64,000 nt of DNA from Caprella mutica (taxonomy: Eukaryota; Arthropoda; Malacostraca; Amphipoda; Caprellidae). Position numbers and translations under genes: made by a program. The DNA lies in assembly GCA_947561585.1 (NCBI GenBank), contig CANNZV010000260.1:186001-250000 (forward strand), written 5' to 3'. Shown piece after piece: positions 31,641 to 44,108 of this stretch; position 1 is the first letter of the stretch, and each line of letters starts with the position of its first letter. The notes beneath the pieces were generated by a model. That model searched no databases, was not told the DNA's origin, and saw only the letters and a program-made list of their open reading frames with translations.

Positions 31641-31957
31641 ATTAATGAAAGTCATAATATTAGACATTTTTACACAAAAATGGATACCTTTGTACGATCG
31701 TCTTTTATTTTATCTGTAAAATGAACATTCTGGCAATACTCTTCAATTTTCAAAACATTGTCAAGGCTCTGCGTTTTTGTTTAATGAGTGAATAAAGAGT
31801 AGTAGGGTGAAGTGACCGATAGATCGACACTTACCCTATATATCGCTAATTATATTTTTTTCAACCGTTTAATTCTAAAAGAATGCTTTATTCTTACAAA
31901 GTGATCGTTCAACATTAATTTTATGAAAACAAAAATTGACTGAACTGCCCCTGTTAA

Positions 31958-32070
31958 CCAACACGATCCTAACATTCATTGACCCAATGTTGGCTGCCAT
32001 ATCATATAGCCAATGCCCAATTGACACTGTGGCCATCAGTGGCCCAACGTTGGCTAGCATCCACATGAAA
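31958..32070. repeat. TTGGCCCA repeat fragment, right of the pogo-like element
   Basis: Contains attgacccaatgttggctg, gccaatgcccaattg and gtggcccaacgttggctagc. It is the continuation of the repeat into which the pogo-like element inserted. The open frame on the minus strand here is repeat-derived. Confidence 0.6.
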
Positions 32071-33210
32071 TGTATATAAATGAATCTTTTTTAATCTTTG
32101 ATATTGTTGACTTGTTACATAAAATTTATTCAAAATAATTAATTTTAATATTGTAATGTATTTTTTAAATTTATTTAGGTAGATAAAGTTATAGCCTAAT
32201 CAAATTTATAGGTAATATTCGTGTTTGTCATATAAGTATACTAATGGTAGTTTATTAATATATTATGATATAATACCTGAACAGTATATTGATAATTGAA
32301 ATGATTAATAACATGATTAAATTAATTGAATTGTATACCAAATTGTCAATGAAGATTCCATATTTTAGGAAAGAGAATTGGCGCCATTTTCATAAGAATT
32401 TAGACCTGATGTCTGAGAAACATATAATTGAATATGGAGGCGCATATGGTTTTTCACACTTGCATTTGTGAGCGAACCAAAAACTCGTTAAACAGAAGAA
32501 GAGAGAGTTAACATATTATCATATCCTGAATACATCCTCAAAAAAAACTGATGAATTTTTTTTTATAGTAGGCGTCGATGTCATTTTGTAGGTAGTCTGT
32601 AGCGCTGAGTTCCTAACTTCTAAGCATGCTGTAGATTAATACAGTACTTAGGATCACGCAGGTAAATTGCGGCCCTTTAATTTTTAATTGCGGCCCTCTC
32701 AAGAGTCAAGAGAGTCTCTAAATCATTCTGAACCAAAACTACATTAAAATGTTGCATAGCTATCAAAAGAAGCGCAGTGCTCGTTATAATTCATTAATTT
32801 AAGTTTTTAATGAGTGTTTTGATGCTATGATGTTTCTGTTGTTAGAGGCCGCAGTTAGTTAGTGTCCCGCAATTTACACGCTTTATTTCTGCTTTAATTA
32901 GATTTTCTTTATTCTGTGAAAAATAGTCTTTAGTTTTCTAAAAACAGATGGCACTTCATCTGTTCAATAGTCAGGCTGTATCATAACTCATTTAGGTACC
33001 TACTTACTATAAAGGAGTTCTACTATAAACTGTTTGTTCTATCTTATTGACTAAGTATATTTTTTGTTATAAGATTTTATTATTTATATATCGAGAGGAT
33101 TGTGAGGGTTATCATTTTATCATTTCCATATTGATTTAGTGAATTAAAATGTCTGGTTAAAATGTTTACTTTTATTTACCTAATTGAAATTCATTGTAAA
33201 AATAAATCCA
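32071..33210. other. Intergenic AT-rich stretch
   Basis: No gene found. The short open frame at 32289-32471 has no recognisable motif. The phrase 'tcctctatag/aaggagttctactata' near 33010 is a stray copy of the repeat seen at 4.9 kb. Confidence 0.4.
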
Positions 33211-33214
33211 AGTT

Positions 33215-33705
33215 TGAACTAAAGCGGTTAGCAACGCCATGCCTTCGTCAGCCGTACCTATGCCATCATGGGCCAGTGCTGGCCCAGAGTAAAATACAGT
33301 TGGCTTTAGAGCGGTTAACATCGGCATGCCGTCATCAGCCGTGCCTATGCCATCATGGGCCAATGCTGGCCCAACAATTAAATTACAGTTGGCTTTACAG
33401 CGGTTAACATCGGCATGCCGTTGTCAGCCGTAGCTATGCCATCATGGGCCAGTGCTGGCCCAACAATTAAATTACAGTTGGCTTTAGAGTGGTTAGCATC
33501 GGCATGCCGTCGCTGGCCATTGTCAGCCGTTGCTGTGCCAGCATTGGCCAGCGTTGCAAAAGGCATTGGCCCGACGTTGGCACAGAGATGGCCCGATCTG
33601 GCACGGTTGGTTTGCCGACGTTTGTCCACCACCTTATTCAACGGCCTGCCGTAATGGCCCTACGTTGGCCCAACACTGCAATGCTTCTGGGGGTAGATAC
33701 AACCT
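33215..33705. repeat. Tandem repeat of about 88-90 bp, TTGGCCCA family
   Basis: Units run gttggctttagagcggtta, then catcggcatgccgtc, cagccgt, ctatgccatcatgggccag and tgctggcccaacaattaaat. They start at about 33219, 33300, 33389 and 33478. The fourth unit degenerates into further gttggccc words up to 33680. It is markedly GC-rich compared with its surroundings. Overlapping open frames on both strands are artefacts of the repeat. Confidence 0.8.
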
Positions 33706-34150
33706 TCTTCCTCAGCGTCAGATTAGTGATTCTTAGTCTTACAATAATTGTTGCACAGAGTATTAAAAACTTTAAAATAAACAAATAATAAAGTATGTAC
33801 TGAACCGAATTGTATAAGGCTTGCAGAATAATGATCGTAGACCTGAGTTCTATAATATTATGTAATACTTATAATTAAACACATTTTTCCCCCGGAGTCT
33901 AGAGAGGACTTTTATCTTTTTAATTTCCGAATTTCATAATAATTTACTTTCGTAGCAATTCAAAATTAGGTATTTGACCAATCTTTCATTTCTGGCTCTC
34001 TGACTTGGTGACCAACCTATTATTGTAAATACGGTACCCAAATAAAAGTGGTAAAGTTTTAATTATTTTTATCTATAAATAAGTATAGTTATTAACACGA
34101 TTCAAGATTCCTTGAAATTTTAAATATTTGAATTACCTACCCAAGGCCAA

Positions 34151-37100
34151 ATGGATACATCATCTATGTCTAATTCAGATGAAAATGAAGTTAATGAACT
34201 CAATGAAGACACTTCGCACAACTCAGCTTCTGGTAAAGTATTTATTTAGTCAATTATTACAATAGTCAGTACTGTTGTTATCTTTTCAAAATTCAATGCT
34301 TATTTAATTTATAGCTATATATATAAATTATTATTACCTATTTAACACCCAGTCTGCACTCTGCAGAAACTGCTGAAGTGTTTGTAGAGATATCCTATTC
34401 TGTTCATAGCTAAATTAATGTAAATATAGGGATTAATTCAGAAGTGGATAAATTCCTGCTAAATCCAAGTAAAAAGCATGTCCAAACTCGCCATTTTAAT
34501 GGCGAGTTTGTGACAGTTATTTTGAGCCCTTCAAATGCAAATGGCGAGTTTTATCTATTTTTCTCCTATGCTACAATGTTATTTTGGAGAGAATTTATGA
34601 AAATTTGATCATTTTGGAGAGAATTTGTTGAATTTTGGAGAGAGCTGGAGAGACAAATGGCGAGTTTATGAGACATACTATTTTACTTGGTCCTGCTTTA
34701 GGAGTTTAGGTCCGCGGTCCGCCTCCTATTTTTGATATTTTGACACTCAATATAGGTAACCTGTAGACAGTAGAAGGAGCCATTTTAAGATGTTTTTCAT
34801 GAATACCTTTTGTTGTGGAAACTCTTTGTTTTCGAAATATAGCGCAATCCAGTCTGTATTTGGTGCACAAAAATTCCAATCTGGAAAACTGATTAGGCTA
34901 ACAGATGAACTCTATATGCTAAATGCTGCGTATTATACAATTTATAGCAATTTACCATTAATTTTTGAAGTCTGTAAAACTCCAACAGAGTAATTAGTTC
35001 ATCAGAAAGCACCTATTTTTCCAGACTGATAAGAAAGCTCTGTAGATATGGTAATTTATAGCAATTTACCATTAATTTTTGAAGTCTGTAAAACTCTAAC
35101 AGAGTAATTAGTTCATCAGAAACAGAAAGCACCTATTTTTCCAGACTGGCACAAAATTCCACTGACTTTTCGAAAAAGCTGAAAAAATCCACCATAAATT
35201 TCCAGTAATTTGGCTGATCCACCAACATTTTACCCATTTTTCCACCAAAAATTAATGGTACCATAGGAATAAATTGCTATAAATCCACCGACTTTGCCAG
35301 AATATTATTTTCAATGGAGAAAAATACCACAGACAAGTCAGTGGAACTTACCATGAAATACAATCTGGAGTGCAATTAAGTTTTCCATAGGTAACAGGTT
35401 AGGCCATGTTTCAAAGTGTGGCAGAAAAAGTCTCCAGTTTAGTGAGAATTGGATCCAGGTCAGTGAGGTCGCCACATTTAAGATACTTTAAAGGAGAAAT
35501 TTGACTTTCTAGTAAAGATTTTACACTTGGAAACATCATTATGCTTCATTTCTCTTGCATGTACATTGTACATCTCTTGAGATTTTTTTGGGATTGATTT
35601 AACTTGTTATTTACATGTTTTTTTTTAACTTATTTAACCCCTCAAGTGTGTCAAATTGGTCACCAAGATTTCATATTTCAGGACAATTAGTCCCCAAAAT
35701 GACCAAATTTCTTCAAAATGTCTCCAATAATAACATGTAAACATAGGAATTAATTAGAAAATTGTCACCAAGATCTTGTTTTGATGAATTTTCCCTCAAA
35801 TATAGTCTCCAAAGATCTTTGGTGACATTTACGCGCTATGCAGACTGGCTCAAAAGTCGCCAATATACTGGCGACATTGTCCATACTTTAAAACAGGGAG
35901 GTTAGGTTAACCCAAGTAAATTAATAAAATAGTATGGCTCATAAACTCTCTATTTGTCTCTCCAAAAATTACAAAATTTCTCTGCAAAATAATCAAATTA
36001 TCATAATTTCTCTCCAAAATAACATTGCAGCATAGGAGAAAATAAGATATTTCTCGCCATTTGTAATTGAAGTGCTCAAAATAACTCACAAACTCGCCAT
36101 TAAAATAGCGTGTTTGGACATGATTCATTACATAGAGGTTTACACGTTCACTGCGTATCTGGATATAACCCAGTTTGAAAAGTACAGCAGGATTTTGTGA
36201 ATTAATCCTGCACCCAAGTCCTATTTAATTCATATGTTCCCGAATCCAATGTTATTTATTGCGCCCAAATCCCAATAATTAATGTATAGTTGAAGTTTCA
36301 AGTTGTTCCAGTCTATCAAGTCGTAATTAAGCTTGCTGATTATCACTGCAAGTTATATATATAATTGGCTATGTTAAGATGTTAGATCTATTTACAGATT
36401 GAGCCATGCAGAACTAAATGTAAAAGTTTAGTTCTCTAATATTTATCTGCAGTGAACAATGAAAGAAGATACAAATATTGAATATCAATAATTCAGTATA
36501 TATATGTATATTTGATGTTTTTATCCCTTAGTTATCACAGTTTCTCACTAATTAGTTATTAAAAATCAAGAGAACATACAGCCATTATAAAGAGGCATAC
36601 TGTTTACAGACATTGTAAAGGGCATACACCAGATTTTATTTGGTGGTAAATTCCAATGATATGTCTGCTGATATTCAATTTCTCTTATAAAAAATTCCTG
36701 CAATGTCGGAGGATATTTAGCTATTAATTTTTGGAGGGGAAACTGGAAAAATGTTGGAGGACTAGACATATTGATGAAAAATGTTGGCAAATATTTCTCA
36801 GATTTTTGAAAAAGTCAGAGGAGTGCTGTACACCAAATACAAACTGGGGCATACAGACATCGTAAAAGAGCATACACTCTACAGACACCGTAAAAGAGCA
36901 TACACTCTACAGACTTTGTAAAGGAGCATACAGACATCGTAAAGCACCATACTGAAATACTGACATCGTAAAGCACCATACTGAAATACTGACATCGTAA
37001 AGCACCATACTGAAATACTGACATCGTAAAGCACCATACTGAAATACTGACATCGTAAAGCACCATACTGAAATACTGACATCGTAAAGCACCATACTGA

Positions 37101-40100
37101 AATACTGACATCATAAAGGAGCATACAGAAATCGTAAAGGAGCATACAGAAATCGTAAAGGAGCATACAGAAATCGTAAAGGAGCATACAGAAATCATAA
37201 AGGAGCATACAGAAAACGTAAAGGAGCATACGGATGTTGTAAAGCAGCATAAGGACGTCGTAAAGCAGCATACGGACGTCGTAAAGGAGCATACGGACGT
37301 CGTAAAGGAGCATAAAGACATGTGAAGGAGCATAGAAACATGTGAAGGAGTATAAAGACATTGTGAAGGAGCGAACGGACATTGTGAAGGAGCGTACGGA
37401 GATTGTGAAGGAACATACTGAGATTGTGAAGGAGCGTACGGACATTGTGAAGGAGCGTACGGACAATGTGAAGGAGCGTACGGACATTGTGAAGGAGCGT
37501 ACGGACATTGTGAAGGAGCGTACTGGCATTGTAGAGGAGCGTACTGGCATTTTAGAGGAGCGTAATGGCATTGTAGAGAGCGTACTGGCATTGTAGAGAG
37601 CGTACTGGCATTGTAGAGAGCGTACTGGCATTGTAGAGAGCGTACTGGCATTGTAGAGAGCGTACTGGCATTGTAGAGAGCGTACTGGCATTGTAGAGGA
37701 GCGCACTGGCATTGTAGAGGAGCGCACTGGCATTGTAGAGGAGCGCACTGGCATTGTAGAGGAGCGCACTGGCATTGTAGAGGAGCGCACTGGCATTGTA
37801 GAGGAGCGCACTGGCATTGTAGAGGAGCGCACTGGCATTGTAGAGGAGCGCACTGGCATTGTAGAGGAGCGCACTGGCATTGTAGAGGAGCGCACTGGCA
37901 TTGTAGAGGAGTGCACTGGCATTGTAGAGGAGTGCACTGGCATTGTAGAGGAGCGCACTGGCACCGTAAAGGAGCGCACTGGCACCGTAGAGGAGTGTAC
38001 TGGCACCGTAGAGGAGCATACTGAGTTACTGACTTTGTAGAGGGCCACACAAATATCGTAAATGGTCATACAGACATCGTAAAGCCCTTGAATATGTAAT
38101 TAGTTTAGCTAATTTAGGTTTCCCACAAATGGCTTTTCCAGTTTCCCCCATTTTGGGGGAAATTGACCTTGCCAACCTGGTATTGTGTATACATTCAGTG
38201 TGCATTGTGTATACATACAGTGTGTAGACTGTATAGCGTCGAGGCGGGCATCTTTACGCGTTTTACCATAAATCACCTTAGCATAGATACGATAGTTAGC
38301 CATGCAAACCAAATTGTTTCTGTATTACCGTATGGGTAAAGGGTAGATACTGTACGCTAATAATGTCGGTTCAACTGGAGAAATATAATTATTAGACATT
38401 TCTTTGCGTTGATGAATACTCTAGAAGTAGGGCATTTTGAGGCAATTCATCGTGCGTCTTTAAGCACCCCATTAAATATTTAATTATCCACCAATTTTAC
38501 TGATGTGCACCTATACTTAACATTGTTTCTAAAGGTTCAGAAGCTTCTCTTTACAATGGCGTAATCAAAATTTGGATTGATCTTTTAGTTTTCATGTTAA
38601 TAGGGGTGCAGTGCATTACCCTGCAGTGCGGAATAATGATCTGAATGGTGCGGACTTAAGGCTCTGTTTGCTAGGATAACAAATTTTTTAGAAAAAATTG
38701 TATAATTATTTACCATTGGTCATAGGGCTAAGCCATTTTATATGTATAAAGTATGTGACTACCTCTTCCTTTACAGATCTTTTATAGTTGTAGAGATAAT
38801 TGGACTTGTTCACCAAGTGTCGGGTAATACCCGTGTTGACGCTACCTTTTTTCTGATTAAAATATATTGCACTCAAAAATATTAATTTACAAAAAATATA
38901 GTATCTTGATTACATATAGTATACAAAAACAAATTGAGATATAATTATATATTCTTGTTTGTGTTTTTAAATGGTTATCATTATAAGGAAATTATTAATT
39001 AACGATTACCCCCTTCATAGTTCACGTCCCTATTTCAATCAGAGACGTCAACTAGGAAGGGGATATTTGGATTGGTTCCTAGTTCAGGTCCCTAAATGAA
39101 ATGAAATTTAATGAAAGCTCTTTTCCATATGAAACTACATAATAATATTCTACTTCCAGATTGACGTAGCAGTTTTGCATTGATTTTTATTGATAAAAGG
39201 GACTCATTTCTCAGCATTAGTAATAATTAAATTTACTACCTAACTATTGGGAATATGAATAAAAACATGTCAGCTCTATAATGACCACTGTCCTCTGAGG
39301 TGCACATCAGAAAAACATCAAATAATGTATAAATTTTCTCAATATATTCATTTTCTGGCAATAAGAAGCATGAAAATAAATGTAAGCTATGCCACACAAT
39401 GATTTTAGTTTTTCAACCACCTCAGGTTCTTCCCGAGAACATTGAACTTTATAAAAAGGTTATCTATCAAACATTATTCTATCAAAAAAACAAAAAAGTT
39501 CATATTTATACATATCTATAACCTCATTGAAATGCATTAATTATTTATTTGTTAATTGCAATTAATCACCCCATAAAAATTATTAGCTATATTTACTGGC
39601 TCTATATTTATAGAAATTTGCCCCCAGGGGCTCCATCCTGAAATGGTTTGTATAATGATTTTTGTTTGCTTGAATGAAAAGTTATAAAACGCACTCTTTT
39701 TAATATTGCAATCAATTGACTATTTCTTTCTTACAGATATGGAAGGGGAATCACTCATGAGTTTAGAAAAGTTGGATAGACTGAGTCCTGACCTTTGGAA
39801 TGAACAATGTGAGTAGAGTTCTGGTTAAAATATCATTATTATGTAGCTACTATATCTAAAACTCAATATTTTTCAAGATCTGCTCTAGAATTGTGTTCTA
39901 TAATCCTTTATCATTCTTGTGATTTATAATCCTTTATCATTCTTGTGATTTATAATCCTTTATCATTCTTTTGATCAAATGTTAATCACTTAATCTTAAT
40001 ACCAATTTTCTAAATTGCTGAATGATAAGGGTTAGAGATCACCTCCAAAAGCCGTCGTTAATTTATCCCCACAGTGACCCCACTAAATTTAAATTTCTAT

Positions 40101-41005
40101 AGAAATACTTCAAATTTGTAGAGCAAAGGTTAGCTATATAACATTATTAACATAGAACAAAAAAGAAATTGAACAAGTTTTCACTTCATAATTAATTATA
40201 TAAATATTCACCGTCTGACTTCTATTAGATAGAAGAACAAGAAATGCTTACTAACTGCTACATCTTGTATTTTTTTATATTTAACGAAATAGGTAGCCAT
40301 TTATGATATATCTATCAGTTATGTTATTTTTTTGAATCAGTCAGAATTCGAATCAATAAAAAACTAAAAGAAACCCACCTGAACAACATGAATTACACAT
40401 TATTATAAGAATATAGAAACAAATTTGAAATGGTATGCAGTCTTCTAAACAGTAACTTTGAATCTTATGTATATAGTAATAAAATTAAATAAAGTGAGTG
40501 GAGGGTACCTTTAAAGTGTTTTCCTTAGTTTGCTATATTTATTATCCTTCTGCTAAATCTTGCATACACATTGTCTGTAATTCTACATTCTTGCTTAAAT
40601 TTGTAAATGGACTCGTATTTCTTCCACAGTCAATGGTCTCTATGAACTTGCTAGTTTGGTTAACTCCCCCAATAACAAAGTACCAGCTCCAGCTTTGGCT
40701 TTGAGTGATCAGGACCAAAACCTCCTTTGTCGTAAGTTTAAAAAATTCCACCTTAGATGCTAAAATGCTCTCGCTATTATTTATACAAATTATGTGCAAT
40801 ACCTATTTATCTATTAACACCTTGGCATAATATTTTGAATTTGTATCCAGAATTTGGTGCCTTGCAGCCCTATGAATTGATAGAAGAAATTAGCAAGTTG
40901 CTGAATGTTGCGTACCAATTGGGAATTGAAGAGGCGAAGCAGATGACCAGAGGGAAGTACATGGAGGTGCTGACGACTAATAAACAGACGGATGATTTAG
41001 ATTAA
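34151..41005 (+). CDS. lin-52: LIN52, DREAM/MuvB complex subunit (four exons)
   Basis: Exons 34151-34232, 39737-39808, 40630-40731 and 40851-41005 join in frame to give 136 residues; human LIN52 is about 116. LIN52 is a nuclear subunit of the MuvB core, which with Rb-like and E2F proteins represses cell-cycle genes, and with Myb activates them. The central motif SLMSLEKLDRLSPDLWNEQ contains the LxSxExL-type docking site for Rb-family pockets and the RxSPDLW segment, whose serine is the DYRK1A target in mammals. The C-terminal helix, LLNVAYQLGIEEAKQMTRGK, matches the conserved NLAYQLGLEESREMTRGK of vertebrates. The N-terminal ~27 residues are acidic and poorly conserved. Splice sites are GTAAAG, GTGAGT and GTAAGT. 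An AATAAA lies at 41093. Confidence 0.93.
34429..36208. mobile_element. 1.8-kb foldback element with TGGCGAGTTT arms in LIN52 intron 1
   Basis: The left arm (34429-34700) begins ggattaattca and contains catgtccaaactcgccattt, ttttggagagaatttatgaa and ggagagacaaatggcgagtt. The right arm (about 35930-36208) is its reverse complement (aactctctatttgtctctcc, ataatttctctccaaaataa, gtgtttggacatg, tgaattaatcc). The centre holds a direct duplication of about 90 bases (starts 34941 and 35055) and a gtcgccaatatactggcgac hairpin near 35853. There is no transposase; the open frame at 34790-34993 lies in the duplication. Confidence 0.75.
34941..35150. repeat. Direct duplication, spacing about 114 bp
   Basis: The block tttatagcaatttaccatta through gcacctatttttccagactg occurs at 34941 and again at 35055 with a few changes and a six-base insertion (cagaaa). 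It lies inside the foldback element. Confidence 0.85.
36845..38095. repeat. Minisatellite with successive 21-, 29-, 21-, 20- and 21-bp unit variants
   Basis: All units derive from 'cat(t/c)gtaaaggagcatac'. In order: irregular start (36848-36930); six 29-base units with gcaccatactgaaatactga (36931-37108); 21-base units catacagaaatcgtaaagga (37108-37330); 21-base units with gtgaaggagcgtacggacat (37330-37560); six 20-base units ggcattgtagagagcgtact (37569-37690); about a dozen 21-base units ggcattgtagaggagcgcac (37690-37960); then a fading end. The 21-base blocks keep all frames open, giving spurious proteins up to 411 residues on the minus strand. Confidence 0.93.
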
Positions 41006-43989
41006 GCGATATTCATAACTAATTAATTACTTTTTATTATTAAAGACAGTTTATTTTCTGATATTCATTCTCCTATGATTATTTTCACAACAAATAAAAA
41101 AACAGCTCTCAGGGCTCTATCCTGAAGCTGTCTGTGGTGAATGGAAGATAAGGGAGGTGGTGTCTCTTGGTCTCCAAACTGTTGTAATTTGGATTATGTA
41201 GCTAATACAGTTTTTTTATTTTACCATTTAGCTATATCATTTTTTTTAAACAAATTGCATTTTTAGAAAATAGCTCTAGAGCTATGCTTTTTAACTACGG
41301 GGTTTTAGACTTTTCTGTTAGGTAGGCTCCTAGGCTTCATTTTCCTCTTCCGTATGTGATTGCAGCCACCGGTGCTAGTGTCCCTTTTCGTCATATTCCT
41401 TGGTAAGCAAGTAGCTTTTCTGCATCCTTGAGATTGTGACTTTGTTCATGGAGTTGCTTTCCTTTCTGACTGCTTCTTCCAGTTTCTTTTAATTAGTTTT
41501 CTTTTGACATCAGCAAAATGGACTTTAGTTTGGTTCTGCTAAAACACCAAGCGATGTGTTTTTTCCGCTGTGCTAAAAAAGGCAAGTGTGAAGTGGGCTT
41601 TAATGTCTGATGGAGGTGTGGTTAAACAACCAATTTATTATTCTCAGTATTTATAGAACTTTGTCTTGAATCAACCATTTCCAATGAATATAAATGATGT
41701 ATAGAGGAAAAAGTTTAAGAACCAATTAGCTACCAAATGCTCAATTTTTCTTTAAAATTATTGAATATATTTTCAATAGGCCTAGGTCATTTCTAAAAAA
41801 AAGATGTGTAAATGAAACTGATGGCTATCTACAGAAGGAGTAATTTTTAAAGATTGCTTAGACGATTTCCTGTTCAATTAGCTATGTGCTGTGTGATTGT
41901 TCTTGGAAGATCATTTCACCTATAACTTCATTGATGCACTTCATTTTAGTTTTCAATGAAAAATCATAGCTATTTCTTCATATTGTCCAGGCAGTTTTTT
42001 TTATTCATAAAAGTTGGTACTTGAAATGATATGGATGCACCATAAACAGTGTACCTGTGGTGCAATGATGCCATTGCCACTGTGGGTCATACATATCCTC
42101 ATCCATTGCCCTGCTCACACTAATCAAAAAAACTCCCTGAAAAATTACTTTAGAAAAAGATCTTGCACTAGTTATTTAGCTCAATGATGATACAAACCTG
42201 GAAGCTTTCTTCCAGTTCTTAATTTCATCTAACTTCTATCAAATGTATATAGTGTAGGTATCGAGGTACATTCATGAAGAATAGCCAATCACTCTCTTTT
42301 AAAAATATTATACTCTTGTTCCTAATACCAAACAAAAAAAACTTTGTTAAAAGACTTTCGAGTCTTTGCTACCCCCATCCGGGTAAAGAAAAAACACTTA
42401 AGATTTAGTAATGTTGTTTTTAAGTGGTTAAATAGAATTCTCATGTCTATTTGGAATTTTCTATTAGGTAAGTTGTAAGGATAAATATCCATTCTGTATT
42501 TGGTTCATCACTGTGGGTAAAATAAGTGGAACCCCCCAGGATAAGTTGAGACGTGAGCATATTTTGGACCAAATTTAAGGCAATTTGGTTAAATGCTTTT
42601 CAATTATAAATGACTTTGATCCGATCGCTGTATTAATATATAATTTAACATTTTCTTCATTGGTGTCCATGATACCTGCATGTATGTGGAACCGTTCGCT
42701 TACTCTGAATATCCGGTTGTTAGATATACAGCTGATTCAGAGTGAAACTTATATTTATTCTGAAATTTGTGGTTATTATAATGTTTACATTATAAAGTAG
42801 ATACAATTGCTAAGTTGCTAGTTAATGCATCATGAAATATTTTAATAGAATATGCTTATTGTTCTAACTTCTAAGCATAATCTGAATTTAAGATTATTTA
42901 GTGACCTGAAAATTTTGATGAAATCGTATTTAGAAATTTGTTATTCTCCAGACTATTAATTTTAGTCATTTAGTAGGCACCTTACGATATTTCAGTACAA
43001 TAGTCTAGACTTCTTTTATCTCCATTTTGTTTGAGACCATTCGTTTTTAATAGGTAAGGTTAATGATATTATTTGTTGTAAATAAGATAGATTATAGGTA
43101 CTGTACATAAAAGATGATGTTCCACTTATGAAATAACAACAGATATAATATGCAGAGTAACACAATTTCAAATTATGTACCTTTAACATTTTATAGCCTA
43201 AATTCACAGAGATTGGTTACACTTACAATTATTTCTTCCTTATTCTATCAATTTTATTAACTTGCTTCTGTTAGAAATATACAACTCCATTAACAATCAT
43301 AAGGAGTAAAGGCAATCAATGGTGGTACAGAAACCTCTTGAAAATAAATAGGCTCCTGTCTTCTTCTGTGTTCATTTATTTGCAGTCAAATATTTCTTGT
43401 TTTATTAGTAATCAATTGGTATGTAATTAAAAGGTAATTATTTAATTAATCAAAGCTCATGTGCATTATAGCAAACCACTTTTTTTCTAGGTCAATTTTA
43501 TGGCAAAGAAAATTTTAAGGATTTACAATTCAATCATTTGATACATCAATATTGAGCAACTATGTGATAGTTAACTGTTTATGTACAGAACAATTTAAAT
43601 AAACAAACGACGTATCTTTTGTTAATAACTGAGTAAATAATTATACACGAAAATTGAAATTACAAAACTAAAAAATACAATCAAAATGTTTTGGATATAA
43701 GAAATAATCATAAAATCATCCTTTTCTAGCATCACACATTAAATAATGGAATCAAAATATACATATTAGAATATTCTGTTCAAACTATTGCTACAATAGC
43801 TTGATATTAATTAATACCTTAAAGTTATCTAAACTATACATTAAGTCTTTTGCCTTCAAACATTTTAATAGAATGCATGTCACAATGCAGTCAAGAAGAG
43901 CAGAGCTGCATTAGAAGTAAGTCCTGGGACTCTCACTCCGATTCTGGGGGAGAAAAAAATAGTTAAACTGAGACTAATCATATTATAGA

Positions 43990-44108
43990 TAGGGTTAGTT
44001 ACGAATTATCGCTCATTTTCATATCTTCGGTCATATAAGAAAAAAAGATATAATTATTTTAATCGGTATCATAATACCTGCAGGTATCATAATTCGTAAT
44101 TTGCCCTA
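43990..44108. mobile_element. Short MITE with ACCTGCAGGTATCAT core
   Basis: The ends tagggttagttacgaattat and (reverse complement of the right end) tagggcaaattacgaattat are inverted. The inside carries tcatatcttcggtcatata and atacctgcaggtatcat, shared with the elements at 52.4 and 60.3 kb. Confidence 0.6.

Larger units (their letters stand above)
26962..31953 (+). mobile_element. Pogo/Tigger-like DNA transposon, about 5 kb
   Basis: Terminal inverted repeats: aggggcagttcagtcaa at 26962 and its reverse complement ttgactgaactgcccct ending at 31952. Both are followed outward by TTAA (26958-26961, 31954-31957), so the target duplication is TA or TTAA. Pogo-type elements duplicate TA. A two-exon transposase gene lies at 28795-31174. 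Non-coding flanks carry GACCGA-containing repeats near 27788-27886 and 31491-31640, and a duplicated 'tggcgcc(a/g)tctgt' at 27091 and 27354. The transposase gene is open, so the insertion may be recent. Confidence 0.78.
34233..39736 (+). other. LIN52 intron 1, 5.5 kb, filled with repeats
   Basis: Carries the foldback element at 34429-36208 and the minisatellite at 36845-38095. The remainder (38100-39736) is AT-rich without recognisable features. A three-copy 26-base repeat (gatttataatcctttatcat...) lies further down, in intron 2, at about 39892-39970. Confidence 0.7.

Noticed and set aside
33162..33788. Overlapping small open frames on both strands
   Set aside because: They sit in the GC-rich tandem TTGGCCCA repeat; the peptide sequence is just the translated repeat.
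36815..38069. Two long minus-strand open frames (411 and 396 residues) of Cys/Ser-rich repeats
   Set aside because: They lie entirely in the minisatellite. Several frames on both strands are open because the unit is mostly 21 bases. There are no splice or start signals and no domain.
36845..38095. Possible CRISPR-like array
   Set aside because: Units are contiguous without unique spacers, and the genome is eukaryotic.
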